Of a DNA stretch of 64,000 bases, positions 10,259 to 19,511 are shown piece by piece (position 1 is the stretch's first letter; each line of letters opens with the position of its first letter). Source of the DNA: CAWINX01 sp963837585 (lineage in GTDB: Bacteria > Actinomycetota > Thermoleophilia > Solirubrobacterales > 70-9); the NCBI GenBank assembly GCA_963837585.1, contig CAWINX010000004.1, positions 693,206-757,205 of the forward strand, read 5' to 3'. Both the position numbers and the translations under genes were made by a program. The notes beneath the pieces are model-generated. The model had not been told where the DNA came from, ran no database searches, and saw only the letters and a list, made by a program, of their open reading frames with translations.

Positions 10259-10883
10259 TCAGTTCGGGTGGTAGGTCGCTTCGGGGCCGTCGTAGGAGGC
10301 GTCGCGCACCGCCTGCTCGATCGCCCTGCGCGGTCTGGAAGCCGTAGCTCGACGGTGGCCTGCGGAGCGCCGCCGCTGAGCTTGCGCGGGCGCATCACGA
10401 CCAGCGCCGGGACGCGGTTGACCTCGAGCGCCGATCGTGATCGCCGCGTAGCGGGCGATCTGCCTCGCCGGGACGATGAAGATCGGCGACGTCGCCGAAG
10501 GCTTCGAGCGCCTGGCTGGCGAGCTCGGCACGAGGCGATCGTCGATGCCGCCGTCGTGGACGATCAGCAGGACCACGGTCTTGCCCGACCTGTAGGCGCG
10601 CGGTGACCGGGCGGGCAGGCGGGGCGCCGGCACCGCCGGCGACGCCGACGCTGCGGCCGACCGCGGCGACGCTGCCTTCCGATCGCTGCGACGGCGTCGT
10701 CGACGCGTCGTCGCCGGGGCGTTGCCGGTGGCGGTGACGCCGTCGCCGTGGCGACGGTCGGCTCGGTCGACGACTGCTTCTTCGCCGCCGCCCGGGTCTG
10801 AGCATCAGAAGAAGGCCGCGACGGACGAGGACGCAGACCAGCGCGACCTGGGCCATCGGGTTCTCGTTCAGCTTCTCCCTCAC
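10259..10883 (-). CDS. membrane-anchored, thioredoxin-fold-like pilus-cluster protein, frameshifted
   Basis: About 205 codons from GTG 10883, which overlaps the preceding PilT-like stop (GTGA). The N-terminus MREKLNENPMAQVALVCVLV leads into one membrane segment, then a charged/Ala/Pro linker. The combined-frame globular part reads KTVVLLIVHDGGIDDRLV, IFIVPARQIARYAAITIG, then a RVPALVVMRPRKLSGG-like stretch, ending RDASYDGPEATYHPN. The order beta-strand, helix, RVPALVV strand with a cis-Pro-like position suggests a thioredoxin fold. There is no CxxC, so a redox role is unlikely. It sits seven bases before pilB. At least four indels are present. Confidence 0.5.
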
Positions 10884-12007
10884 GACGCCACCGGCTGCCC
10901 TCGGTCTGCAGCTGCTCGATGCCGCTGGCGCGCTGGCCGCCGGCGGCCAGCATCAGTTTGAAGTCGTGCGGGCTGGAGGCGTACTCGAGCGCCACCTCCT
11001 CGGTGATCCTGCCCTCCATCGCGTAGCCGAGCAGCGACTGGTCGAAGGTCCGCATCCCGTAGTACTCGCCTTCGGCGATGACCTCGGTGATCTTGCCGGT
11101 CTCCTCGGGGTTGAGGATCAGGTCCTGGACGCGGCCGGTGACGACCAGCACCTCGGAGGCCGGCGACCCGGCCCTCGCCGGTGACGTCGGGGACGAGGCG
11201 CTGGGCGATCGCGCCCTTCAGCGTCGCCGCCAGCATCACCCGCGCCTGCTGCTGCAGGTGCGGCGGGAAGAAGTCGATGATCCGGTTGATCGTCTCGGTC
11301 GCGTCGAGGGTGTGGACGGTGGAGAGCACGAGGTGGCCGGTCTCGGCCGCGGAGAGCGCGGTGCGCACCGTCTCCTCGTCGCGCATCTCGCCGATCAGGA
11401 TCACGTCGGGGTCCTGGCGCAGGACGCGGCGCATCGCCCGGCCGAAGCTCTTCGGTGTCGGAGCCGACTTCGCGCTGGTTGACGATCGAGCGTTTGTCGG
11501 CGTGCAGGTACTCGATCGGGTCCTCGAGCGTGACGATGTGCCGCGCCCGGGTCTGGTTGATGTGGTCGATCATCGCCGCCAGCGTCGTGCTCTTGCCCGA
11601 GCCGGTGGTGCCGGTGACGAGGACGATCCCGCGCTGCTCCTCGGCCAGGGCGCGGACGACGTCGGGCAGCCCGAGCTCCTCGATCGAGCGGATCTCGAAG
11701 GGGATCGCGCGGCAGACGATCGAGATCGCGCCGCGCTGCTTGAAGGCAGTTGACGCGGAAGCGGGAGACGCCGGGGAGCGCGTAGGAGAAGTCGGCCTCG
11801 CCGTCCTCCTCGAACTCGGTCAGCGAGCGGACCTCGGCGATGTCGTGGAAGGCCTTCTCGGTGTCCTCGGCGCTCGAGCTCGCCGAAGCCCTCGAGCGGG
11901 ATCAGCTCGCCGTGCATGCGCGCGACCGGCGGCGAGTCGACCTTGACGTGCAGGTCGGAGCCCTCGCGCTCGACGAGGGTGCGCAGGGCTGAATCGATCT
12001 CGAACAT
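10880..12007 (-). CDS. second PilT/PilU-like ATPase, frameshifted
   Basis: About 375 codons from ATG 12007. Domains match PilT: SDLHVKVDSPPVARMHGELI at the N-terminus, then HIVTLEDPIEYLHADKRSIV (Asp box), PDVILIGEMRDEETVRTAL (Walker B), GHLVLSTVHTLDATETINRI (His box), and FFPPHLQQQARVMLAATLKG. The C-terminus differs from the PilT at 7277-8438: VTGRVQDLILNPEETGKITE and GMRTFDQSLLGYAMEGRI, closer to PilU-like paralogues. At least five indels break the frame, and the Walker A loop near 11600 is read only after correction. Two retraction-type ATPases in one cluster suggest separate retraction functions. Confidence 0.8.
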
Positions 12008-12160
12008 CCCGACCTGTATCGGCGCGAGCGGCGCTTCCTCTTAAGTCCTGAGTGATGCGGCCGTGCCTCGGCGGATCCAGTGCGCCGCTACGCCACGTGC
12101 GTGCCTCGGCGCACTCAGAGCAGGCGCTCGACCCCGCTCGAGGCGCGCCAGGCGCGACCG

Positions 12161-13267
12161 TCAGGCGACCTCGCGCAGTTTCTGCGCCTCGCCGAGGGAC
12201 TGGAGCTTTTTCAGGCTCTGGTTCTCGATCTGGCGGATCCGCTCGCGGGTGACGTTGAAGGTGCGGCCGACCTCGTCCAGGGTCCGCGGGTGCTCGCCGC
12301 CGAGCCCGTAACGGAGCTCGAGCACGCGGCGCTCGCGGTAGGAGAGGTTCTCCAGCGCTTCCTTCAGCGCCTCTTTGGTCAGCAGGTCGGCGGCCCGGTC
12401 GAACGGGGACTCGGCCTTCTCGTCGGCGATGAACTGGCCGAACTCGGACTCCTCCTCGTCGCCGACCGGCTTCTCCAGCGAGACCGGGGCCTGGGCGGAG
12501 CGCTTGATCGAGTCGACCTCCTCGGGGTCGATCCCGGTCACCTCGGCGATCTCCTCCGGGGTCGGCTCGCGGCCCAGCTCGGTGACCAGCTTGCGCTCGG
12601 CGCGGCCGATCTTGTTCAGCTTCTCGACCACGTGGACCGGGATGCGGATCGTGCGCGCCTTGTCGGCCAGGGCGCGGGCGATCGCCTGGCGGATCCACCA
12701 GGTCGCGTAGGTGGAGAACTTGAACCCCTTGCGGTAGTCGAACTTCTCCGCCGCGCGGACCAGGCCCAGCGTTCCCTCCTGGATCAGGTCGAGGAAGGGC
12801 AGGCCCTGGTTGCGGTAATTTTTCGCGATCGAGACGACCAGGCGCAGGTTCGACTCGACCATTTTCTGCTTCGCGTCGAGGTCGCCGCGCTCGATCCGTT
12901 TGGCGAGTTCGACCTCCTCCGCGGCGGTCAGCAGGCGGACTTTGCCGATGTCCTTGAGGAACAGCTGCAGGGAGTCGGTGGTCATGTCCGGTTTCAGGTC
13001 GAGCGCCTGTTTCTGGCGCCGCCGGCCTTTTTTCCCGGTGTCCGCGGGCATCGCGTCCGCCGCCGCTTTCTGGGCCGGGTCCATGTCCTCGACGAGCTCG
13101 ATCCCCGACTTCTCGAGGTGGCCGTAGAGGTCCTCGACGTCAGACTCGTCGAGATCGACCTCGGAGACCGCCGAGGCGATGTCGCCGAAGGTCAGCACGC
13201 CAAGCTGCTGACCGCGATTGATGAGGTTTTTAACCTCCTCCAACTCCTGAAGCTCTGCTACCAGCAT
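12161..13267 (-). CDS. sigA: primary RNA polymerase sigma factor (sigma-70 group 1)
   Basis: 368 residues, intact, from ATG 13267. The N-terminus carries a region 1.1-like acidic domain (GVLTFGDIASAVSEVDLD). Region 1.2 is TDSLQLFLKDIGKVRLLTAA; region 2 contains EGTLGLVRAAEKFDYRKG and FSTYATWWIRQAI for -10 recognition and melting. Region 3 includes REPTPEEIAEVTGIDPEEVD. Region 4.2 has ERIRQIENQSLKKLQSL for -35 contact. The length and complete domain set indicate the housekeeping factor. It has its own promoter (13447-13475) and a leader with a terminator-like hairpin. Confidence 0.93.
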   Translation of the reverse strand: MLVAELQELEEVKNLINRGQQLGVLTFGDIASAVSEVDLDESDVEDLYGHLEKSGIELVEDMDPAQKAAADAMPADTGKKGRRRQKQALDLKPDMTTDSLQLFLKDIGKVRLLTAAEEVELAKRIERGDLDAKQKMVESNLRLVVSIAKNYRNQGLPFLDLIQEGTLGLVRAAEKFDYRKGFKFSTYATWWIRQAIARALADKARTIRIPVHVVEKLNKIGRAERKLVTELGREPTPEEIAEVTGIDPEEVDSIKRSAQAPVSLEKPVGDEEESEFGQFIADEKAESPFDRAADLLTKEALKEALENLSYRERRVLELRYGLGGEHPRTLDEVGRTFNVTRERIRQIENQSLKKLQSLGEAQKLREVA

Positions 13268-13352
13268 CCGTCTCTACTCGTTTCCCTTGCGCTTGATGGT
13301 TTAGTCCTGGGCGATGAAATGCCGCCGCGGGCGAAAAGTCGCGCCGACGATG

Positions 13353-13379
13353 AAAAAGCGGACCGGAGACTCGGTCCGC
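13353..13379 (-). terminator. intrinsic-terminator-like hairpin in the sigA leader
   Basis: On the minus strand GCGGACCG pairs with CGGTCCGC across a six-base loop and is followed directly by TTTTT. It lies between the sigA promoter and the sigA ATG, about 85 bases before the start codon, so it would act as an attenuator rather than an end-of-gene terminator. The plus strand lacks a T-tract after the stem. Confidence 0.6.
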
Positions 13380-13446
13380 GAAGTAAGTCTGCGACTGCAT
13401 TCTGCCCCATGGGGCGGGCGTCAAACTCCGTCAAACGCCTGTTCGC

Positions 13447-13475
13447 ATGGTAGTCGCTTCAGTTTGTAAAGTCAA
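13447..13475 (-). promoter_or_regulatory. sigma-70-type promoter of sigA
   Basis: On the minus strand TTGACT (13475-13470) and TACCAT (13452-13447) are separated by exactly 17 bases, close to consensus. Transcription would start near 13440, giving a leader of about 170 bases. The -35 box overlaps the first base of the divergent yihY start codon. Confidence 0.65.
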
Positions 13476-14359
13476 TGCCCGATTCTCCGCCACCACGCCC
13501 CTGGCTGCGCGCCTTCTGGCAGCGCGCCTACCGCGAGAACGTCACCGGCCTCTCGGCGATGGTCGCCTACAACCTGATGCTGGCGGTCTTCCCCTTCGCC
13601 CTGCTGGTTCTCTTCGTCTTCGGCCAGGTGCTGAAGATCGGCGGGGTCGAGACCAGCGTCCTCAACGACCTGCAGCGCCTCTTCCCCAACGTCGAGCAGC
13701 AGACGCTGACCGACGTCCTCAACCGGATCGAGGACAACTCGACGACGATCGGGATCGCCGCCTTCCTCGGCTCGCTCTGGATCGGCGCCTCCTTCTGGGG
13801 CGCGATGGACACCGCCTTCTGCCGCATCTACCACGTCGAGTGCCGCGGCTGGGTCGAGCAGAAGCGCTTCTCCTTCGCGATGCTCGGCGTCGTCCTGCTC
13901 TTCATCGCCGCCAGCATCTTCGTGCCGGCGATCGAGAGCGCGCTCGTCTCCAGCACCGACCGGCTGCCGTTCGGGCTCTCCGACATCAAGGCGATCGACA
14001 CGATGCTGCTGCTCGGCGCGGCCCTGCTGGTCACCTTCCTGATCTGCTGCGTGATCTTCTGGGCGGTGCCGAAAGGGCACATGCCGTGGCGCGCGGTCTG
14101 GCCCGGGGCGCTCTTCGTCACCGTCGGCGCGGGCCTCGCCAACTGGCTCTTCCCGATCTACCTCACCAACGTCTCCAGCCTCTCCCGCTTCGGCTCGACC
14201 CTCGGCTTCATCCTCATCGCCCTGCTCTGGTTCTACGTGCTCAGCCTGGCGCTGATGGCCGGCGCGGTGATCAACTCGCTGCGCTTCGAGCTGCACGACA
14301 CCGGCGAGCTGCCCTACGCGAACGGGGCGGCGCCAAAGGGCGACTGCGCCGAGTGCTGA
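13475..14359 (+). CDS. YihY/UPF0761 family membrane protein
   Basis: 294 residues, intact. Six hydrophobic segments match the YihY (formerly RNase BN) family, with the signature ENVTGLSAMVAYNLMLAVFP at the N-terminus and GSTLGFILIALLWFYV near the end. A loop holds YHVECRGWVEQKRFS. The molecular function of the family is not settled. There is no ribosome site before ATG 13475, and the nearest upstream bases are the divergent sigA promoter, so the message may be leaderless. It ends seven bases from the converging glpX. Confidence 0.85.
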   Translation: MPDSPPPRPWLRAFWQRAYRENVTGLSAMVAYNLMLAVFPFALLVLFVFGQVLKIGGVETSVLNDLQRLFPNVEQQTLTDVLNRIEDNSTTIGIAAFLGSLWIGASFWGAMDTAFCRIYHVECRGWVEQKRFSFAMLGVVLLFIAASIFVPAIESALVSSTDRLPFGLSDIKAIDTMLLLGAALLVTFLICCVIFWAVPKGHMPWRAVWPGALFVTVGAGLANWLFPIYLTNVSSLSRFGSTLGFILIALLWFYVLSLALMAGAVINSLRFELHDTGELPYANGAAPKGDCAEC

Positions 14360-14366
14360 GTGAGGC

Positions 14367-15380
14367 CTATCCGTAGCGCTCGCCGGTGATCTCGCGCAGC
14401 TTGGCCCGGTCATGGCGGGCCTGGACGCGGCGCACGGTGCCCGAGCGGGAGCGCATGACCAGCGATTCGGTGGTCGCGCCGGCGCCGCGGTAGCGGACGC
14501 CCTGGAGGACGTCGCCGTCGGTGACGCCGGTGGCGGAAAAGAAGACGTCCTCGCCGGAGCAGAGGTCGTCGGCGGTGAGGACGCGGTCGAGGTCGTAGCC
14601 GGCGTCGAGCGCGGCCTGGCGCTCCTCGTCGTTGCGGGGCCAGAGGCGGCCGAGCAGCTGGCCGCCCATCGACTTCAGCGCCGCGGCGGAGATCACGCCC
14701 TCCGGGGTGCCGCCGATCCCCCAGAGCAGGTCGACCGGGGAGCGTTCGCTGACCGCGAGCAGCGCGGCCGAGACGTCGCCGTCGGTGATCAGGCGGATGC
14801 GGGCGCCGGCCTCGCGGACCTCTCGCATCGCCTCCTCGTGGCGCGGGCGGTCGAGCATGACGACGGTGACGTCGCCGATCGCGCCGCCCTTGCGCTCGGC
14901 GATCAGCTTCAGCGTCTCCGGCAGCGGCCGGTCGAGGTCGAGCAGGTCGGCGATCTCCTCGGCGCCGGCCATCTTCTCCATGTAGACGCAGGGGCCGGGG
15001 TCGAACATCGTGCCGCGCTCGGCGAGGGCGATCACGGCGAGCGCGCTCGGCATCCCGAGCGCGCAGAGGCGGGTTCCCTCGAGCGGGTCGACGGCGATGT
15101 CGACGACCGGCGGGCTGCCGTCGCCGATCTTCTCGCCGTTGTAGAGCATCGGCGCCTCGTCCTTCTCCCCCTCGCCGATCACGACGATGCCGTCCATCGG
15201 GACCGAGTCGAGCACGAAGCGCATCGCGTCGACGGCGGCCTGGTCGGCGGCGATCTTGTCGCCGCGCCCGACCCAGCGGGCGGCGGCCAGCGCCGCCGCC
15301 TCGGTGACGCGCACCAGCTCCAGCGCGAGGTTGCGGTCGGGCTTGTTGCCGGACCGAACGTCCTGTCCAATCACTCCCAT
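14367..15380 (-). CDS. glpX: class II fructose-1,6-bisphosphatase
   Basis: 337 residues, intact, from ATG 15380 (MGVIGQDVRSGNKPDRNLAL). It hydrolyses fructose 1,6-bisphosphate in gluconeogenesis in the cytoplasm. Metal- and substrate-binding motifs typical of GlpX are present: MDGIVVIGEGEKDEAPMLYN, VDPLEGT, and WGIGGTPEGVISAAALKSMG. An in-frame extension upstream to 15464 is rejected because it lacks conservation and overlaps the divergent gene's promoter. Confidence 0.93.
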   Translation of the reverse strand: MGVIGQDVRSGNKPDRNLALELVRVTEAAALAAARWVGRGDKIAADQAAVDAMRFVLDSVPMDGIVVIGEGEKDEAPMLYNGEKIGDGSPPVVDIAVDPLEGTRLCALGMPSALAVIALAERGTMFDPGPCVYMEKMAGAEEIADLLDLDRPLPETLKLIAERKGGAIGDVTVVMLDRPRHEEAMREVREAGARIRLITDGDVSAALLAVSERSPVDLLWGIGGTPEGVISAAALKSMGGQLLGRLWPRNDEERQAALDAGYDLDRVLTADDLCSGEDVFFSATGVTDGDVLQGVRYRGAGATTESLVMRSRSGTVRRVQARHDRAKLREITGERYG

Positions 15381-15394
15381 GCGGCGGCAGGCTA

Positions 15395-15410
15395 TAGGGT
15401 CGCCAGCGTG
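15395..15410 (+). promoter_or_regulatory. -10 element of a probable leaderless gene
   Basis: TATAGGGT ends seven bases before GTG 15408, with no Shine-Dalgarno between. The spacing puts the transcription start at or next to the start codon. Confidence 0.5.
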
Positions 15411-16340
15411 GCTGAGCGCTGGGGACTGACGCTGCCGCTGCCGGGGACGCCGCTGGCCGACCACGAGGAGCTCGTGAAGCGGGCCGAGGCGGCCGGCTAC
15501 ACCGACTTCTGGAGCGGCGAGACAACGGGCCCGACGGCTTCACGCCGCTGGCGCTGAGCGCCGCCTGGACCGAGCGGGCGCGCCTGGGGACCGGGATCGT
15601 CGGCGTCTTCCAGCGCGGCCCGGCGCTGCTCGCCCAGGAGGCGGCGGCGCTGGCCGACGCCTCGCGGGGCCGCTTCGTGCTCGGGCATCGGCTCCTCCTC
15701 GGACCGGATCGTCGAGGGCTGGAACGGGATCCCCTTCGAGAAGCCGCTGAGCAGGGTGCGCGAGACCCTCGAGTTCCTGCGCGTGGCGCTCGCCGGCGAG
15801 CGCACCGCGAGCGGCTTCAAGCTGGAAACCGCGCCGGCGGAGCGGGTGCCGATCGTGCTGGCGGCGCTGCGCGGCAAGATGCTGGAGCTGGCGGTCGAGC
15901 GCGCCGACGGCGCCTTCACCAACTTCCTGCCGCTCGGCGGGCTGCCCAAGGTCGCCGCCCAGCTCGAGGGCGCGCCGGAGGGCTTCGAGCTGCTCTGCCG
16001 CTTCTTCTGCATCCCCGGCGAGCGCGAGCAGGTCGAGCCGCTGGCCCGCTTCATGTTCTCCTCCTACATCACCGTCCCGGTCTACGCCGCCTTCTACCGC
16101 TGGCTCGGCTACGGCGACGAGATCGAGCCGATGGTCGCGGCCTGGGAGCGGGGACCGCCAGGCCGCCGCCGCGGCCGCCCCTGGGAGCTGATCGAGGAGA
16201 TGTTCATCTTCGGCTCCCCCGAGCAGATGAAGGAGCGCCTCGCCGCCTTCGTCGCGGGCGGCATCACGCTGCCGATCCTCACCCCGATCACGACGCCCGA
16301 CGGAATCGGCGATCTGATTTCGGCGCTGGCGCCGGGCTAG
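15408..16340 (+). CDS. LLM-class flavin/F420-dependent oxidoreductase, frameshifted
   Basis: About 310 codons from GTG 15408. The luciferase-like TIM barrel is seen in WGLTLPLPGTPLADHEELVK, AAGYTDFWSGE, LGTGIVGVFQRGPALLAQEA, SRGRFVLGIGSSS (after correction near 15690) and the terminal EQMKERLAAFVAGGITLPIL. Such proteins transfer hydride with reduced F420 or FMN; the substrate cannot be predicted. Indels lie near 15522 and 15690, and a compensated excursion occurs near 16160. It ends six bases before the following deacetylase-fold gene, so the two are likely co-transcribed. Confidence 0.8.
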
Positions 16341-16346
16341 CCTGCG

Positions 16347-17296
16347 GTGCTCTACTTCAGTCACCCGGCCTGCCTCGACCACGATCCGGAGGCCTTGATG
16401 CCGGGGCATCCCGAACGGCCGGAGCGGCTGCTGGCGATCGAGCGGGCGCTGGACGAGGTCGAATGGCTGGGCTGGGAGCGGCGCGAGCCGCCGGCGATCG
16501 GCGAGGCCGAGCTGGAGCTGGTCCACAGCGCCGAGCACGTGACCTTCGTCCGCGACCTCTGCCGCGGCGGCGGCGGGGCGATCGACGCCGACACCTACGC
16601 GGGCGAGGCTTCCTGGGAGGCGGCGCTGCGGGCGCCGGCGGCGCCTGCGCGATGGTCCGGGCGCTGCTCGGCGGCGAGGCGGAGGCGGGCTTCTGCGGCC
16701 GTCAGGCCGGCCGGCCATCACGCCGAACGCGAGCGGGCGATGGGCTTCTGCCTCTTCGACAACGTCGCGGTGGCGGCCGAGCTGGCGATCCGCGAGCTGG
16801 GCGCCGAACGGGTTTTCGTCGTCGACTGGGACGTCCACCATGGCAACGGCACCGCCGAGATGTTCCGGCGCCGCGACGACGTGCTCGACGCCAGCATCCA
16901 CCAGGGCGGGATCTTCCCCGGCACCGGGGCCGCGTCGGACGTCGGGTCGGGCGCGGGCGAGGGCTTCACGATCAACCTGCCGGTGCCGGCGGGCTCGGGA
17001 TGAGGAACTCTGGCTCTCGCTGCTGGAGGACATCGTGCTGCCGGCCGCGGCGCTTCGAGCCCGACCTGGTGCTGGTCTCGGCCGGCTTCGACGCTCACCG
17101 CGCCGACCCGCTGGCCGAGTGCCTGCTGGAGACGGAGTCCTTCGGGCGGATGGCCCGCCAGGTCCGCGACATGGCCGGCGAGGCGGGTGCGCCCGTCGGC
17201 GCGGTGCTGGAGGGCGGCTACGACCTGGGCGCGCTGGCGGAGAGGGTGCTGGCGACGATGGGCGCCTTAGGCGGCGCGGCGAGGCTGAGCGCGTAG
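16347..17296 (+). CDS. histone deacetylase-superfamily amidohydrolase (AcuC/AphA-like), frameshifted
   Basis: About 316 codons from GTG 16347. Zinc amidohydrolase motifs occur in order: MPGHPERPERLLAIERAL, RPAGHHAERERAMGFC, VFVVDWDVHHGNGTAEMF (metal-binding Asp and His), IHQGGIFPGTGA, and DLVLVSAGFDAHRADPLAE. Bacterial members deacetylate acetylpolyamines or proteins such as acetyl-CoA synthetase. Frame changes occur near 16640, 16700, 17000 and 17045. Its last 79 bases overlap the converging egtD gene as drawn. Confidence 0.82.
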
Positions 17297-18251
17297 TCGC
17301 CGGCCGGGTCGGTGAACCAGCCGCTCAGCGTCAGGCCGGCTTCCTCGTAGACGCCTCCAGGCGCTCGCGGGTGAACTTGGAGGAGATCTCGGTGCGCATC
17401 TCCTCGCCGGCCGCGAACTCGACGTTCAGGTCGAGGCCGTCGAGGCGCACGGTCTGCGTCGGCGAGCGAGCGCAGGCGGATGTCCATCCGCGCCTCCTCG
17501 CCGTCGTAGCGGGCGACGTGCTCGAAGGCGTCGAGGTCGAAGTCGGCGCCCAGCTCGCGGTTGAGCACCCGCAGCACGTTCTTGTTGAACTCGGCGGTGA
17601 CGCCCTGGGAGTCGTCGTAGGCGGCCTCCAGGCGGGCCGCGTCCTTGACCAGGTCGGTGCCGAGCAGGAGGCGGTCCTCGGGGCCGAGCAGCGCCGCGAT
17701 CCGGGCGAGGAAATCGCGGCGCGCGTCCGGGTAGAGGTTGCCGATCGTGCCGCCGAGGAAGGCGATCAGCCTCCCGCCTCCGCCGTTGGGGATCCGCTCC
17801 AGGTCGTGCTCGAAATCGCAGACCAGGCCGCGGATCGCGAGGCCGGGGTACTCCTCGACCAGGGACTCGGCGGTCTCGTGGGTGATCTCCTCGGAGATGT
17901 CGACCGGGACGTAGGTGCTCGAGGCAGCCGGCGTCGCGCATCGCGCTCAGCAGGTGGCGGGTCTTGGCCGCCGAGCCGGAGCCGAGCTCGACCAGGGTCC
18001 CGGCTCGCCGGCGGCGGCGACGATCTCGGCGGAGCGGTCGGCGAGGATCGTGCGCTCGGCCCGGGTCGGGTAGTACTCGGGCAGCTCGGTGATCCGCTCG
18101 AAGAGCTGCGAGCCGCGCTCGTCGTAGAAGTACTTCGGCGCCAGCTCCTTGGGCTCCATCAGAGGCCGAGGCGGACGTCGCGCGCCATCGTCGCGCCGCC
18201 GTCGGCGGCGAGGTGGACCTCGATCTCGATCTGTGGGTCGGTGGTGGTCAT
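17218..18251 (-). CDS. egtD: L-histidine N-alpha-methyltransferase (ergothioneine pathway), frameshifted
   Basis: EgtD makes hercynine from histidine using three S-adenosylmethionines. The N-terminus (MTTTDPQIEIEVHLAADGG, ATMARDVRLGL) is separated by one indel near 18160 from EPKELAPKYFYDERGSQLFE and ITELPEYYPTRAERTILADR, a hallmark of the family. The SAM-binding and active-site parts follow in other frames: GLVCDFEHDLERIP, IAFLGGTIGNLYP, LLLGTDLVKD and EFNKNVLRVLNRELGADFD. The C-terminus is LSGWFTDPAGDYALSLA. The true stop may be TAA 17267 rather than 17218. ATG 18251 overlaps the egtB stop (ATGA), so egtB-egtD are translationally coupled. Confidence 0.85.
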
Positions 18252-19413
18252 CTCGCGTCCCTGGCGCAGCGGATGCCGGCGAAGATCTGGCGGCGCTCGG
18301 GCAGGTCCCAGTTGCGGAAGCTGGGCCGGATCACGCTCGGGTGCGGTCGCCCAGGAGCCGCCGCGCAGCACCTTGTAGGTGTCGCCGAAGAACGACCTCC
18401 GAGTACTCCGGGTAGGGGAAGGCCTCGAAGCCGGGGTAGGCGAGGAAGTCCGAGGAGGTCCACTCCCAGACCGTGTCAGCCGCCTCGAGCTGCGGGCCGG
18501 GCGGCCTCCCACTCGTGCTCGGTCGGCAGGCGCTTGCCGGCCCAGCGGGCGAAGGCGTCGGCCTCGTGCCAGGAGACGTGGATGACCGGCTGCGGTCGGG
18601 TCGACCGGGTCGCGGCGGCCCATCGCCGCGCGAACCCAACCCTCCCCGTCGCGCTCCCAGTACATCGGCGGCTCGGCGCCGGTCTCCTCGATGAAGCGCG
18701 ATATACTCGCCGTTGGCTGACCGGGGATCGATCGATCTCGAACGGCGCCAGCTCGACCGCGTGCCGCGGCCGCTCGTTGTCGTAGGCAAACCCCTTGGCG
18801 GCGGCGCCGATCTCGTGCTCGCCGCCTTCGACGCGGATCGTCCCCCGGCGCGGGGGGCCTCTCGAACGGGCGGATACTCAAAGCGTCGGGCCAATTGGCC
18901 CGACGCTTGTCCGGCGAGATGCCCCGCGCCGGCGGCTGACCGTAGCCGTCGACCATCTGCAGCAGCTGCAGCATCGTCTCGTTGTGCTGGTGCTCGTGGG
19001 CGATCAGCATCTCGTAGACGAAGCCGTCGCGCAGCAGCGGGTCGTCGGCGTCCTCGCCGATCTCGATCTCGTCGAGCACCTCGAGGGTGCGCTCTCGGAC
19101 GTCGGCGAGGTAGGCGCGCAGCTCGGCGTCGCGCAGGATCGGCAGCTCGCCGCGGGTCTTGCGCGGGTTCTCGATCGCGTCGTAGAAGCGACCGAGCTCG
19201 CCGTGCAGCGGCTCGCGCCCGCCGATCGTCTGCACCAGCCAGAGCTCCTCGAAGTTGGCGATGTGGCCGAGGTCCCAGGCCAGCGGGCTGAGGATCGGCG
19301 AGTAGACGCGGTTGAGCTGCTCGTCGTCGAGCGGCGCGATCAGCTCCAGGGTGCGCTCGCGCGCCTCCGCGAGCCGGTCCGCGATCGCTTCCTTGGGGCT
19401 GGAGTTGCGTCAC
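18248..19413 (-). CDS. egtB: hercynine oxygenase (sulfoxide synthase), frameshifted
   Basis: EgtB is an iron enzyme that joins hercynine to cysteine or gamma-glutamylcysteine with oxygen. The DinB-like N-terminal part shows LSPLAWDLGHIANFEELWLV and the iron-ligand motif MLIAHEHQHNETMLQLLQMV. The C-terminal formylglycine-generating-enzyme-like domain is visible as ISRFIEETGAEPPMYWERDG, FFGDTYKVLRGGSWAT and FRNWDLPERRQIFAGIRCAR. Many indels break the frame between 18300 and 18880 and near 19400; GTG 19413 is the likely start. No egtA or egtC gene is nearby. Confidence 0.85.
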
Positions 19414-19494
19414 CTCGGTGGCGATCGCGAAACCCTAGCGAGACAGATTACCGAGGTATGAACTGAGCAATCAATACGGGCGAGTGACTGGCTA

Positions 19495-19511
19495 TAGGGT
19501 CCGCGCCGATG
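19495..19511 (+). promoter_or_regulatory. -10 element of a probable leaderless gene
   Basis: TATAGGGT lies eight bases before ATG 19509, the same arrangement as at 15395, without a ribosome site. Confidence 0.5.

Noticed and set aside
12062..12110. Direct repeat of CCGAGGCACG between sigA and the PilT-like gene
   Set aside because: Only two short copies in GC-rich DNA with no further structure; likely chance.
18159..18251. A separate 30-codon gene between egtB and egtD
   Set aside because: Its sequence matches the N-terminus of EgtD and joins the remainder with one indel.
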